Below, piece after piece: positions 54,732-62,341 of a stretch of 64,000 bases of DNA (the stretch's first letter is position 1; each line of letters starts with the position of its first letter). The DNA lies in contig CALSSN010000027.1 of assembly GCA_943789025.1 (NCBI GenBank), positions 32,385 through 96,384 on the forward strand. The letters run 5' to 3'. The DNA is from an uncultured Verrucomicrobiales bacterium. GTDB lineage: Bacteria > Verrucomicrobiota > Verrucomicrobiia > Verrucomicrobiales > DEV007. Both the position numbers and the translations under genes were made by a program. Below the pieces are notes generated by a model. That model had not been told where the DNA came from, did no database searches, and worked only from the letters and a program-made list of their open reading frames with translations.

Positions 54732-56168
54732 ATGCCCTTAGATTCCAAACGGGGAGATTTTAGAAAGCAGTTCCTTTTTGTGCGCGGGAAAGGCGAGGTG
54801 GATCCCGTAGGATTACCGCCTGGATGGAGTTGTGAAAAGTTGGGTGCCTGGAACCTCTACCATGGTGGGCAGCTTCCTTTCCAGCGTTCGGGAAACTTTG
54901 CCGTGCTTGGCTTAGCGCATGATTTCGATGTCGGGGAGGTTCTTGAGGACGCAAACTGTGGCGGAACCAGCGGAGAACAACGCGTGTTGCGGTTGGGAGG
55001 GAGGTTTCTGCTTTTTGAATGCAAAGAACACGATCGCATTGATATCTTCAGTGACCCCGGGGGGAGTCTCTCCTGTTTTCTGCATCCGGAGATGGGATGG
55101 CTTGCATCGACTCCAGCCTTGATCAGAGAGGTGTTCGGCGCGCGCTTTCCTGACCGTCCACCTTCAGAGCGTAAAGTGCTTGCGCGTCTCGTGGAGCATT
55201 CGGGAACCTGGTATCCAGCTGGGCTGACGGAACTCGCAGGGTGGGAACTTCTTCCGCCATCCCATAAGACCGAGATCGGCCCCGAGGGGCGGCTTGCGTC
55301 GCAGCGGATCTGGCCCGCTTCCGGGACGCATGAAACTGCTCCTCGCGAGGTCCTTTCGAAGTTTGTCGTTCGGTTGAAGGAAGTTCTTGGATCACTGGCA
55401 TCGTATTGCCCGCTGGAAATCCCAGTGAGTGCGGGTCGGGATTCGCGAATGCTTCTCGCGTGTTCTCGCGAGATTCGAAGCACGACGCGGTATTCAGTGC
55501 ACTCTCCGCACGCTCCGCATCATGCGCCGGAGGTCGAAGTTTCGATGGCTTTGGCCGAAGTGCTCGACCTTGACCACCATATCGACGAAGCGCGCGATCC
55601 GGAACGCGTGCTCTGCATGGGGTATGGGGGCGAGATTGCGCGGCAGCATTACGTATTCGAGGGGAAAGAAATTCCTGCCGGAAGGCGGGGGGGGAATGTC
55701 GGGGTCTGTTTGGCAGGGAAGTTGGGATTTCTTGATGCGGGCATCCCCCCGGAGGAAATGGCTTTCGTCACCCAGAAGTTGGAGGCCTGGGCGGAGAGCT
55801 TGAAGGATATTCCTGTGGCATTGCACGGGGACCTTCTTTACCTCGAACAACGCATGGCAACGACAATGTCCTCGGCACTTTATCGGGACGATCTGGAATG
55901 CCTGTTCGCTGTCGCTCCTCTCAACGCCTTCCTTTTGTATGACCTGCTTTTTGCGCTGCCCCAAGAGTTCAGGCGCTCGTGGAAAGTGGGCGATGAAGTT
56001 TTTAAACGAGCGTGGTTGGCTACGTCCCTCGTTCCCCTGCAGAAGACTTATTTGACCGGGAGGGAGCGACTCCGAGTCGTCGCAATTCTCCTTGCGGCAC
56101 CCGTTCTCGGGGCAGACACCATGCGCGCGTGGCGTTCTCCTACCTTCCGCAGGATGTTGACTGCTTGA
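54732..56168 (+). CDS. Asparagine-synthase-like ATP-pyrophosphatase protein
   Basis: 478 residues from ATG 54732 (a TTG is nine bases upstream). The N-terminal half resembles the Ntn-hydrolase glutaminase fold seen in AsnB (LGGRFLLFECKEHDRIDIFS) but lacks an N-terminal Cys, so it should not hydrolyse glutamine. The C-terminal half has a PP-loop variant, EIPVSAGRDSRMLLACSREI, where asparagine synthases have SGGxDS, then HAPEVEVSMALAEVLDLDHH. It may adenylate a carboxylate on a peptide or sugar acid. No biosynthetic partner is adjacent. Function unknown. Confidence 0.65.
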   Translation: MPLDSKRGDFRKQFLFVRGKGEVDPVGLPPGWSCEKLGAWNLYHGGQLPFQRSGNFAVLGLAHDFDVGEVLEDANCGGTSGEQRVLRLGGRFLLFECKEHDRIDIFSDPGGSLSCFLHPEMGWLASTPALIREVFGARFPDRPPSERKVLARLVEHSGTWYPAGLTELAGWELLPPSHKTEIGPEGRLASQRIWPASGTHETAPREVLSKFVVRLKEVLGSLASYCPLEIPVSAGRDSRMLLACSREIRSTTRYSVHSPHAPHHAPEVEVSMALAEVLDLDHHIDEARDPERVLCMGYGGEIARQHYVFEGKEIPAGRRGGNVGVCLAGKLGFLDAGIPPEEMAFVTQKLEAWAESLKDIPVALHGDLLYLEQRMATTMSSALYRDDLECLFAVAPLNAFLLYDLLFALPQEFRRSWKVGDEVFKRAWLATSLVPLQKTYLTGRERLRVVAILLAAPVLGADTMRAWRSPTFRRMLTA

Positions 56169-56277
56169 TTCTCTGGAGCGTGCTACTTGAAGGATCGGGC
56201 AGCAGGATTTATGGAAACATATGGATCAATCCCTCAAGAACAGGCCGGGCAGACAGGAAACTTTGCGAGGCGGCGGC

Positions 56278-57732
56278 ATGAGCACGGGCCGTCGTCGGGG
56301 AGCGGGGTGCCTCGTCTTTGCCTTCGGCTTGAGTCTCCCGGTTCTCCTCGGGTGCCTCGGGTTACTGCTGATGCCTGCGCCCGAGGAGGACACGGATCTG
56401 GGTGAGCGTCTCGGAGCACTTGCTGCCGCCTGGCGGGGAGTGAAGCCTGAGCCAGAGGTCGTCGTCGAGATCCGAGAGAAGATCGTTGAGGTCGAGGTCG
56501 AAAAATTGGTGCCCGGGCCACCACCACCACCACCGCCGCCACCGTCCAAGTGGGTGCCGCGGAAGGAGATCGATACCGCTACACTCTACAATGGACTGGT
56601 CACGAAAACCTCGCTGGTCGAAACCGAGGGTGGGACCGCTTCGATGGAGCGCGTCTCCGACGGCAGTTACGGTGTCGAGATCGCGGTGAAAGTCACCATT
56701 CCAAGGCCGGCTACCACGCTCGCCGAGTTCGCCAGGATCAATCCTGATCTCCCGCGCGTGCTCCCAGGATTTCCAGTGCTTCTGGAGACTGCAGCCACCT
56801 CCGGGTTCTATCACCAGCTTTATGATAACAAGCGAAAACGGATCCAGCGGGACTACAGCAGGCTCAATCGCGTTCTCGATCGGCATAATTTTTATGATTG
56901 CGAGAGTATCCTTGAGCTTAAGTCTCCGGCGACCGGGCGTCGGGCATTGCTCATTCAGTCGGAGATGGATGTTGTTTCCGACGGGACAGACGGTGATCGC
57001 ATGCCCGATCTCGATGCCTACATTGCAAACTCGGCGAACTTTCAACCTTCGACCGGCTACATGTGGAAGAAAAAAACCGCCCAGCCGAATCCTCTTCTCA
57101 GCCGTTACACCGATGCCATTGCTCGGGACGAAGCGCTCTTAAAAAAGCCCGGGACCAGCGCAGTAGCGAAGCAAACGCTCGAAGCGAAACTCGACATTAA
57201 CCGCAGAATTGCCAATGACCTGCGCGTCTGGAGTTATCTCATCGCTGAGGCGGATCCGTTTATCGTGATTCCCCTCTCCATCGTCCAGCAGCGTCGCAAC
57301 TCTCCCTTTGCTCCGCAGGTTGGTGATTATGCGGTCGTCATTCATGGTGGTCGGCTTTTTCCCACCATCGTGGGCGATGTCGGGCCGACCTACAAAGCCG
57401 GAGAAGCTTCCTTGAGGCTCTGCAAAGAAATCAACCCTCAAGCAACCGTTTACAGCAGACCTGAGAGTGACCTGCACGTGACCTACCTGTATTTTCCGGG
57501 CACTGCCGACTCGCAACGGGACGCGCCCGACCTCGAGCGCTGGCACCAACGCTGTGGGGAACTTCTGGAAGAGATCGGAGGTGTCGGAGAGGGAGTTGAG
57601 CTGCATCGCTGGAAAGATTGGTTCGCTCCGGAGCCGATCGAAGAAGTGCAGGCAACGCCGCTGGAAAATGGAGCGGAGGGAAGTCCGCCTGCGAGCGGTG
57701 AGGAACCCCAGGAACCCGCGAAAGTTCCGTAA
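56278..57732 (+). CDS. Membrane-anchored GH75 (chitosanase)-like protein
   Basis: 484 residues from ATG 56278; a start at 56221 adds 19 residues without a clear role. A membrane anchor (CLVFAFGLSLPVLLGCLGLL) is followed by an acidic, Val/Glu-rich strand, a run of nine prolines, and a catalytic-type domain. LIQSEMDVVSDGTDGDRMPD, ADPFIVIPLSIVQQ, GDYAVVIHGGRLFPTIVGDV and GPTYKAGEASLRLCKEI match the GH75 pattern in which an Asp and the Glu of GEAS are catalytic. GH75 enzymes cut chitosan-like glucosamine polymers. Here the enzyme would face the periplasm or surface. C-terminus Glu/Pro-rich. Confidence 0.65.
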   Translation: MSTGRRRGAGCLVFAFGLSLPVLLGCLGLLLMPAPEEDTDLGERLGALAAAWRGVKPEPEVVVEIREKIVEVEVEKLVPGPPPPPPPPPSKWVPRKEIDTATLYNGLVTKTSLVETEGGTASMERVSDGSYGVEIAVKVTIPRPATTLAEFARINPDLPRVLPGFPVLLETAATSGFYHQLYDNKRKRIQRDYSRLNRVLDRHNFYDCESILELKSPATGRRALLIQSEMDVVSDGTDGDRMPDLDAYIANSANFQPSTGYMWKKKTAQPNPLLSRYTDAIARDEALLKKPGTSAVAKQTLEAKLDINRRIANDLRVWSYLIAEADPFIVIPLSIVQQRRNSPFAPQVGDYAVVIHGGRLFPTIVGDVGPTYKAGEASLRLCKEINPQATVYSRPESDLHVTYLYFPGTADSQRDAPDLERWHQRCGELLEEIGGVGEGVELHRWKDWFAPEPIEEVQATPLENGAEGSPPASGEEPQEPAKVP

Positions 57733-57852
57733 GGTGGCGCCGCCACAGAAGAAAGTCCTGGAAACACGACGGAATTGTAGCCGCCAGATTTCGCAGTAAT
57801 CGCATGCAAAGACACCAGACTTCGAGGAGGAAATAAGAGCAAAGAAAAGAAC

Positions 57853-57896
57853 TTGCAATTTGTCGGCATGAACATTATTCACTTGAACAGTAGTAA
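57853..57896 (+). promoter_or_regulatory. recA promoter with paired GAACA repeats
   Basis: TTGCAA and TATTCA are separated by 17 bases as a sigma-70-like promoter 60-90 bases before recA. Overlapping the -10 are two direct copies of TGAACA, the second at TTGAACA, separated by 9 bases. GAACA half-sites are known in several LexA operators. The arrangement, direct rather than inverted, is not a match to a consensus I can vouch for. Confidence 0.4.
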
Positions 57897-57939
57897 CTGA
57901 GAGTCTCAAAGCACCCAGACACAAAACAGAAAAAACAAG

Positions 57940-59022
57940 ATGGCCATAAAAGAAGCAGAAACCACCAAGGCTGCCCCCAAGCAGAGCACCCAGGAAGATC
58001 CCGGAATCAAACGCTTGAAAGAAGCCCGAGCGAAAAACCTCGACTTGGCGATTCAATCGATCCAGAAAGAATATGGTGAGGGTGCAATCCTCAGGATGGG
58101 AGACGAGCACAAAGTCGATATCGATGCCATCCCAACCGGGAACCTCCTCATTGATCGAGCGCTTGGCGTTGGCGGCTTTCCGCGTGGGCGGATCGTGGAG
58201 GCTTTCGGGCCAGAGTCTTCTGGAAAGACCACCCTCGCCTTGACTGTCATCGCTCAAGCACAGAAAAGAGGGGGCCTTGCCGGCTTCATCGATGTGGAGC
58301 ATGCGCTCGACCCGCAGTATGCCCGCCGTCTTGGAGTCAATCTTGATGATCTCCTCGTTTCCCAGCCAAGTTCCGGCGAGGAGGCACTGCGGATCTGTGA
58401 GACTCTCGTGCGCTCGAATGCCATGGATATCATTGTTCTCGACTCGGTGGCTGCTCTGGTGACACGGCAGGAACTCGAGGGCGAGATCGGCGATGCCACG
58501 GTGGGAGCGCAGGCGCGTCTGATGAGTGCGGCTCTCCGAAAACTGACGTCGGTGATTGCCAAGGCACGGACGACCTGCATTTTCACCAATCAGATCCGGG
58601 AAAAAGTAGGAGTCATGTTTGGAAGTCCCGAGACCACCCCAGGTGGCCGGGCTCTCAAGTTCTACGCCTCTGTCCGGGTAGATATCCGCCGGATTGGTGC
58701 CATCAAGCAGACGGATGGGACGGTAACGGGTAACAGGACGAAAATAAAAATTGTGAAGAACAAAGTGGCTCCGCCCTACAGGGAAGCCGAGTTCGACATC
58801 ATGTACAATGAAGGGATCTCAGCCGTGGGCTCACTCATCGATCTCGCCCTCGATTACGACATCATCCAGAAACGTGGTTCATGGTTCAGTTATAAGGGAA
58901 CCCAGCTGGCACAGGGAAGAGACGGTGCAAAGGACGCTCTCAAGGCTGATCAGAAAATGTATGAAGAAATCGAGGATGCCGTCCGCCAACGCATGAATGA
59001 AGATACTGCCAGCAAAAAATGA
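57940..59022 (+). CDS. recA: Recombinase RecA
   Basis: 360 residues. Walker [20 protein letters not shown], conserved [20 protein letters not shown], Walker [20 protein letters not shown], and the L2 loop region [19 protein letters not shown]. The C-terminus is short and acidic-basic. It binds single-stranded DNA, drives homologous pairing and promotes LexA self-cleavage in the SOS response. An N-terminal Lys/Ala-rich extension of about 25 residues is normal for this phylum. It is the best taxonomic marker in the window. Confidence 0.97.
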   Translation: MAIKEAETTKAAPKQSTQEDPGIKRLKEARAKNLDLAIQSIQKEYGEGAILRMGDEHKVDIDAIPTGNLLIDRALGVGGFPRGRIVEAFGPESSGKTTLALTVIAQAQKRGGLAGFIDVEHALDPQYARRLGVNLDDLLVSQPSSGEEALRICETLVRSNAMDIIVLDSVAALVTRQELEGEIGDATVGAQARLMSAALRKLTSVIAKARTTCIFTNQIREKVGVMFGSPETTPGGRALKFYASVRVDIRRIGAIKQTDGTVTGNRTKIKIVKNKVAPPYREAEFDIMYNEGISAVGSLIDLALDYDIIQKRGSWFSYKGTQLAQGRDGAKDALKADQKMYEEIEDAVRQRMNEDTASKK

Positions 59023-59245
59023 ACCTGGCTGGAATCTGAATGAACTTTGATGATAACCGGACTGACTGAACGACAGATTGGCAGGATGCGCTTCAGCATC
59101 CCAGGTGCTGCTGTTTGGTAAAGAGGTAAAGTCAGGTGTTGGTAGGATTCTGAGACGCCTGCGACGATCCGTCTTAGAAGCAGATCGCCGATCGGTGCAA
59201 GAAAAAGAGTGTCTCGATAGTTTTCCTGTCGTTTTTCGAGGGACG

Positions 59246-59746
59246 ATGTGCGCTTTCCAGAAAAAAACCCTGAAGATTGTCTCGGGGGGGCAGACTGGAG
59301 TGGATCGGACGGCCCTTGATTGCGCCATCGCCTTCGGTTTGGATCATGGCGGGTGGTGCCCGAGAGGGAGGATCGCCGCGGACGGTGTGATAGCTGAAAA
59401 ATACCGTTTAAGGGAGACAGATTCAGGCTCCTATCCTGAGCGAACCTACAGAAACATCCGCGACTCGGACGCGACTCTGATTTTTGCTGAGAGCCTCCCC
59501 TTGACAGGGGGAACCCTCTTGACTGCTTTTCTGACTGCAGAGAAAGAGAAGCCGTCGCTTACCATTCTGGCTGACCTTCCGGTGCGGGAAGCAGTCGAGA
59601 AAACGCGAGTGTTTCTTGCCCGTGAATCGGTCAAAACTCTGAACATTGCGGGTCCACGTGCCAGCGTCGAGACCAGCCGGCTCCTGTCGTTTGTCAGGGA
59701 GGTGCTAGGGATGCTGTTCGATGACCAGGATGCTTCCGAGTTGTAA
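59246..59746 (+). CDS. YpsA-like Rossmann protein ('putative molybdenum carrier' family)
   Basis: 166 residues from ATG 59246, chosen because KTLKIVSGGQTGVDRTALDC is the canonical start of this family; the longer frame upstream shows no similarity. Further motifs are GLDHGGWCPRGRIAADGVI, YRNIRDSDATLIFAESLPLT, and ADLPVREAVEKTRVFLARE. The fold belongs to the SLOG/YpsA superfamily that binds nucleotides; the molybdenum-carrier label in databases rests on little direct evidence. Role unknown. It follows recA by 220 bases. Confidence 0.8.
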   Translation: MCAFQKKTLKIVSGGQTGVDRTALDCAIAFGLDHGGWCPRGRIAADGVIAEKYRLRETDSGSYPERTYRNIRDSDATLIFAESLPLTGGTLLTAFLTAEKEKPSLTILADLPVREAVEKTRVFLARESVKTLNIAGPRASVETSRLLSFVREVLGMLFDDQDASEL

Positions 59747-59807
59747 CAACAGGGGATATTTTTGAGAGCAGAGCAATGTGAGATGCCAAGCAAGCACCAA
59801 GCACCAA

Positions 59808-59837
59808 GTGCCGGGTGCCGGGTGCCGGGTGCCGGGC
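59808..59837. repeat. Heptanucleotide tandem repeat (GTGCCGG)n
   Basis: Four exact tandem copies of GTGCCGG, preceded at 59790-59807 by copies of a different heptamer, CAAGCAC. It lies in the intergenic stretch after the YpsA-like gene. No coding or hairpin function is evident. Confidence 0.75.
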
Positions 59838-59973
59838 TGCGAGTGAAACGCAGAGGCTGGCCGAGACATCGAATGAAATTTTTTCGTCTTACTGCCACGG
59901 ATCTTCCGCCTGCGGGTAGCTTTGCTCCTCAGGCAGGAATGCATCCGGTTCGGGGTAGGCGTAAGGCCCCACG

Positions 59974-60222
59974 TCATCGGTGGAATCCATCTCCCCGATA
60001 GGTTGTCTCCGTCCGTAGGTCTCCCGCGGGTGTTGCATTAAGAGTTGTCGTTTCTTGGTTATGCCCCTGGGTTGCCCCGATCGCTGCACCTGCCACGGCA
60101 CCGATGAGCGGGTTTCCTACCAGAGTGCCCGCGCCTGCCCCGATGATAATTCCGATGCCGGCGCCTTTTTTTGTGACGGTGCGCGGGTGCGCCGAACAAC
60201 TGCTGACGAGGCACGAGAGCAC
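59974..60222 (-). CDS. Small glycine-zipper (putative lipoprotein) protein
   Basis: 82 residues from a GTG start, just after an in-frame stop, so the start is constrained. After a Cys-containing hydrophobic N-terminus (MLSCLVSSCSAHP) comes GAGIGIIIGAGAGTLVGNPL, then IGAVAGAAIGATQGHNQET, the alternating-Gly pattern of glycine-zipper outer-membrane proteins. A small peptide tail follows. Length and composition fit, but the signal is short and the start codon unusual. Confidence is limited. Confidence 0.5.
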   Translation of the reverse strand: MLSCLVSSCSAHPRTVTKKGAGIGIIIGAGAGTLVGNPLIGAVAGAAIGATQGHNQETTTLNATPAGDLRTETTYRGDGFHR

Positions 60223-60298
60223 AAAATGCGAGACAGCGGTTTCGGGATTCGACAGTCACTTCTCGGGACAGAATGAATGAAAAGCAGAGAGAAATCAA

Positions 60299-60886
60299 TC
60301 ACCTCCTGGTCGCTGGTGGCTGGTTGCTGAGTGGTGTTTTTCCGCTCCCGCCCTCTCTCCGTCGGGCACCTCCGACAATCATCCCGATCCCTCCCAGGAT
60401 GAAAAGACAGGGAAACCAGATGCTGTAAATGGGCGCCAGCGGCTCGTGCTCGAGAATGGCGAATTCGGGGTCCTTCGGGTCGACGAAACACAGGTGCGTG
60501 CTTCCGGAGGGGATAGGCCGCCAGACGTGTCGTTTTACCTTCGCCTTGTCGGAGGTGCTGCCATCGCTCCGGGTCAGACGCCTGGAAAGATAACTTTGCT
60601 CACCGACCCGGTAGCGGTAGCGGATCTTCGGGAAGTAGCGAAGTGGGGAGTTCGGGGAAATTTTGCTCCAGTCGACATCGGATTCCTCGATCAGGCAGTG
60701 GACTGCTGTCCAGCTGCGGGTCTCCTCGGCCCGCAGGTAGGCGAGATAGAGAAACTGACTGAACAGAATGCCGATACCAGGATGGTTGGAATGCCCATGG
60801 CCAGTCCGAAGATAAATCCTTTCCAGTGACGACGTGGGGATCCGGGCGTGCATTTCGGTTTCCGGGGAGGTGCTGGAGTTTTTCAT
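60299..60886 (-). CDS. DUF3592-like membrane protein, frame-disturbed near the 5' end
   Basis: 195 residues as read from ATG 60886. The body is DUF3592-like: SWTAVHCLIEESDVDWSKIS, RYFPKIRYRYRVGEQSYLSR, then a C-terminal helix PCLFILGGIGMIVGGARR. The expected N-terminal membrane helix is missing in this frame but present in another: RRHWKGFIFGLAMGIPTILV. Removing one A from the run of five A after the ATG opens that helix in phase, and a second indel near 60750-60770 would restore the body. Two compensating indels are thus implied. Function unknown. Confidence 0.55.
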   Translation of the reverse strand: MKNSSTSPETEMHARIPTSSLERIYLRTGHGHSNHPGIGILFSQFLYLAYLRAEETRSWTAVHCLIEESDVDWSKISPNSPLRYFPKIRYRYRVGEQSYLSRRLTRSDGSTSDKAKVKRHVWRPIPSGSTHLCFVDPKDPEFAILEHEPLAPIYSIWFPCLFILGGIGMIVGGARRREGGSGKTPLSNQPPATRR

Positions 60887-60938
60887 TAAGGTCGAGAATC
60901 GGTTCGCAGAAAGTCGCTGCCAGTTCTATGCTCTACGA

Positions 60939-61442
60939 ATGAGTGCGATCAATGGGCAGATTACGGAGGATTTGAAAACCGCCATGAGGGCGAAAGATGC
61001 CTTATCGTTGGCGGTTTTGCGAGGCCTCAAAGCGGCCATCAAGAATACTGCGATCGAAAAAGGCGGTGCTGATACCGAGCTAAGTGAAGTTGAGGTGCTG
61101 GCTGTCGTTCGGAAACAGGTGAAGCAGCGCAAAGATTCGGTGCAGGCTTTTGCCGAGGCAGGGCGGAAGGATCTCGAGGAGAAGGAAGCTGCTGAGATTG
61201 TTATTCTCGAAAGATTCCTCCCGGCAGAACTCTCGGAAGATGAACTTGCCGGTATCATCGAGGAGGTGATTGCAGCTACAGGTGCCAGTTCACGAAAGGA
61301 TATGGGGAGAGTGATGGGATCACTGCAGGAGAAAGTAGCAGGCAGAACCGATAACAGCACCTTGTCTTCAGGCGGTGCTTGCGAAGCTGTGCTTGAGGCG
61401 GAAGGTGCTGCGGCGATGAATGGGATCAACCTGGACTTGTGA
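60939..61442 (+). CDS. yqeY: GatB/YqeY domain protein
   Basis: 167 residues from ATG 60939 (MSAINGQITEDLKTAMRAKD). Conserved features are LRGLKAAIKNTAIEKG, VVRKQVKQRKDSVQAFAEAG and ILERFLPAELSEDELAGII. YqeY shares the tail domain of GatB and may act in tRNA-dependent amidation or stress, but its role is not settled. The C-terminal end after DMGRVMGSLQEKVAGR is longer than usual. The stop overlaps the ispD start (GTGA). Confidence 0.85.
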   Translation: MSAINGQITEDLKTAMRAKDALSLAVLRGLKAAIKNTAIEKGGADTELSEVEVLAVVRKQVKQRKDSVQAFAEAGRKDLEEKEAAEIVILERFLPAELSEDELAGIIEEVIAATGASSRKDMGRVMGSLQEKVAGRTDNSTLSSGGACEAVLEAEGAAAMNGINLDL

Positions 61443-62112
61443 ATGCGGCGATCATTGTGGCGGGAGGCAGCAGCCGACGCATGGGCTTCAACAAGCTGCT
61501 GGCGCCTTTGGCTGGTCGCGCGGTTCTGCTTCGGAGCATCGAGGTTTATCAGGCGGTTGATGCCATCGATGAAATGGTTGTCGTTGTGTCCGGTGGTGAG
61601 ACTCTCGAAGCCTGCCAGGAATGGCAGAGCTCGGGGCTTTTTTCCAAGCCGGTCCGATATGTGGAAGGTGGTAGTAGAGCGGCATCTCTCGGTGAGAAAT
61701 GGGCTCGACCTGCTTGCTCCCTCGGTCAAGCTGGTGGCGGTTCATGACGGTGCCCGGCCTCTGGTCGCAACGGGATTGATCGAGGATTGCCTGGCGCGTG
61801 CTGCAGAGACCGGTGCCGCGGCATCCGCTCACCGGATCACCGACACCGTGAAGCGGGCGGATGGCGGAACGGGTGGTGACGGCTTCAGTTGAGCGGGAGG
61901 GCCTTTGGGCGATGGAAACTCCTCAGGTGTTTTCAGTCGAGGTTCTAGTCTCGGCCTACGATGCGATTCTCGAGATGGGGGCAACAGTCACCGATGAGGT
62001 GTCGGCATGTGAGATGCTAGGCCATCCGGTGACCTTGGTCGAGAACACGGCAGCGAACCCGAAAATCACCTTTCCTGCAGATCTGGCGATGGCCGAACGG
62101 CTGCTTCTTTAG
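61439..62112 (+). pseudogene. ispD: 2-C-methyl-D-erythritol 4-phosphate cytidylyltransferase, two frameshifts
   Basis: Three frames in order give a complete IspD: MNAAIIVAGGSSRRMGFNKL (61439 on), then SVRNGLDLL with LVAVHDGARPLVATGLIEDC, then ERVVTASVEREGLWAMETPQ to TVTDEVSACEMLGHPVTLVE. The joins need one fewer base at about 61682-61690 and at about 61866-61870 (GGCGGAACGG). IspD activates MEP with CTP in isoprenoid synthesis and is normally essential. Unless another copy exists, sequencing errors are more likely than loss. Translationally overlapped with yqeY. Confidence 0.8.
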
Positions 62113-62134
62113 CCCGACTTTCACGATTCGACAG

Positions 62135-62168
62135 GCCGCCAATAAAATTTCTTCAAATTTTTGGCGGC
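62135..62168 (+). terminator. Hairpin after ispD
   Basis: GCCGCCAA and TTGGCGGC form eight perfect pairs, with an A/T-rich interior (AAATTT on each side) that may extend the stem. It lies 22 bases after the ispD stop. The outer side has no clear T-run, so termination is uncertain. It could also lie near the left end of the IS. Confidence 0.4.
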
Positions 62169-62341
62169 ATTTAATCCTCTGCCCATGAGTTGATAAAATT
62201 ATCCTCTACGCTCCCCGGATTGGCCATCCAATACGCCCCCAAATTACAAATATTTGGCCGTTGGTTTCCCGGGAGGGCTTGTGGGGGAGACCTTGCCCCT
62301 TTATCAGCGACGGATCTCTGGGTAGATTGGGGGCACGGTCG

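Noticed and set aside
57139..58302. A 387-codon open frame on the minus strand.
   Set aside because: It runs antisense to recA and the GH75-like gene, both of which have clear family motifs; its translation has none.
59084..59101. Hairpin GGATGC-GCTTCA-GCATCC after recA as a terminator.
   Set aside because: No following T-run; could be a weak structure only.
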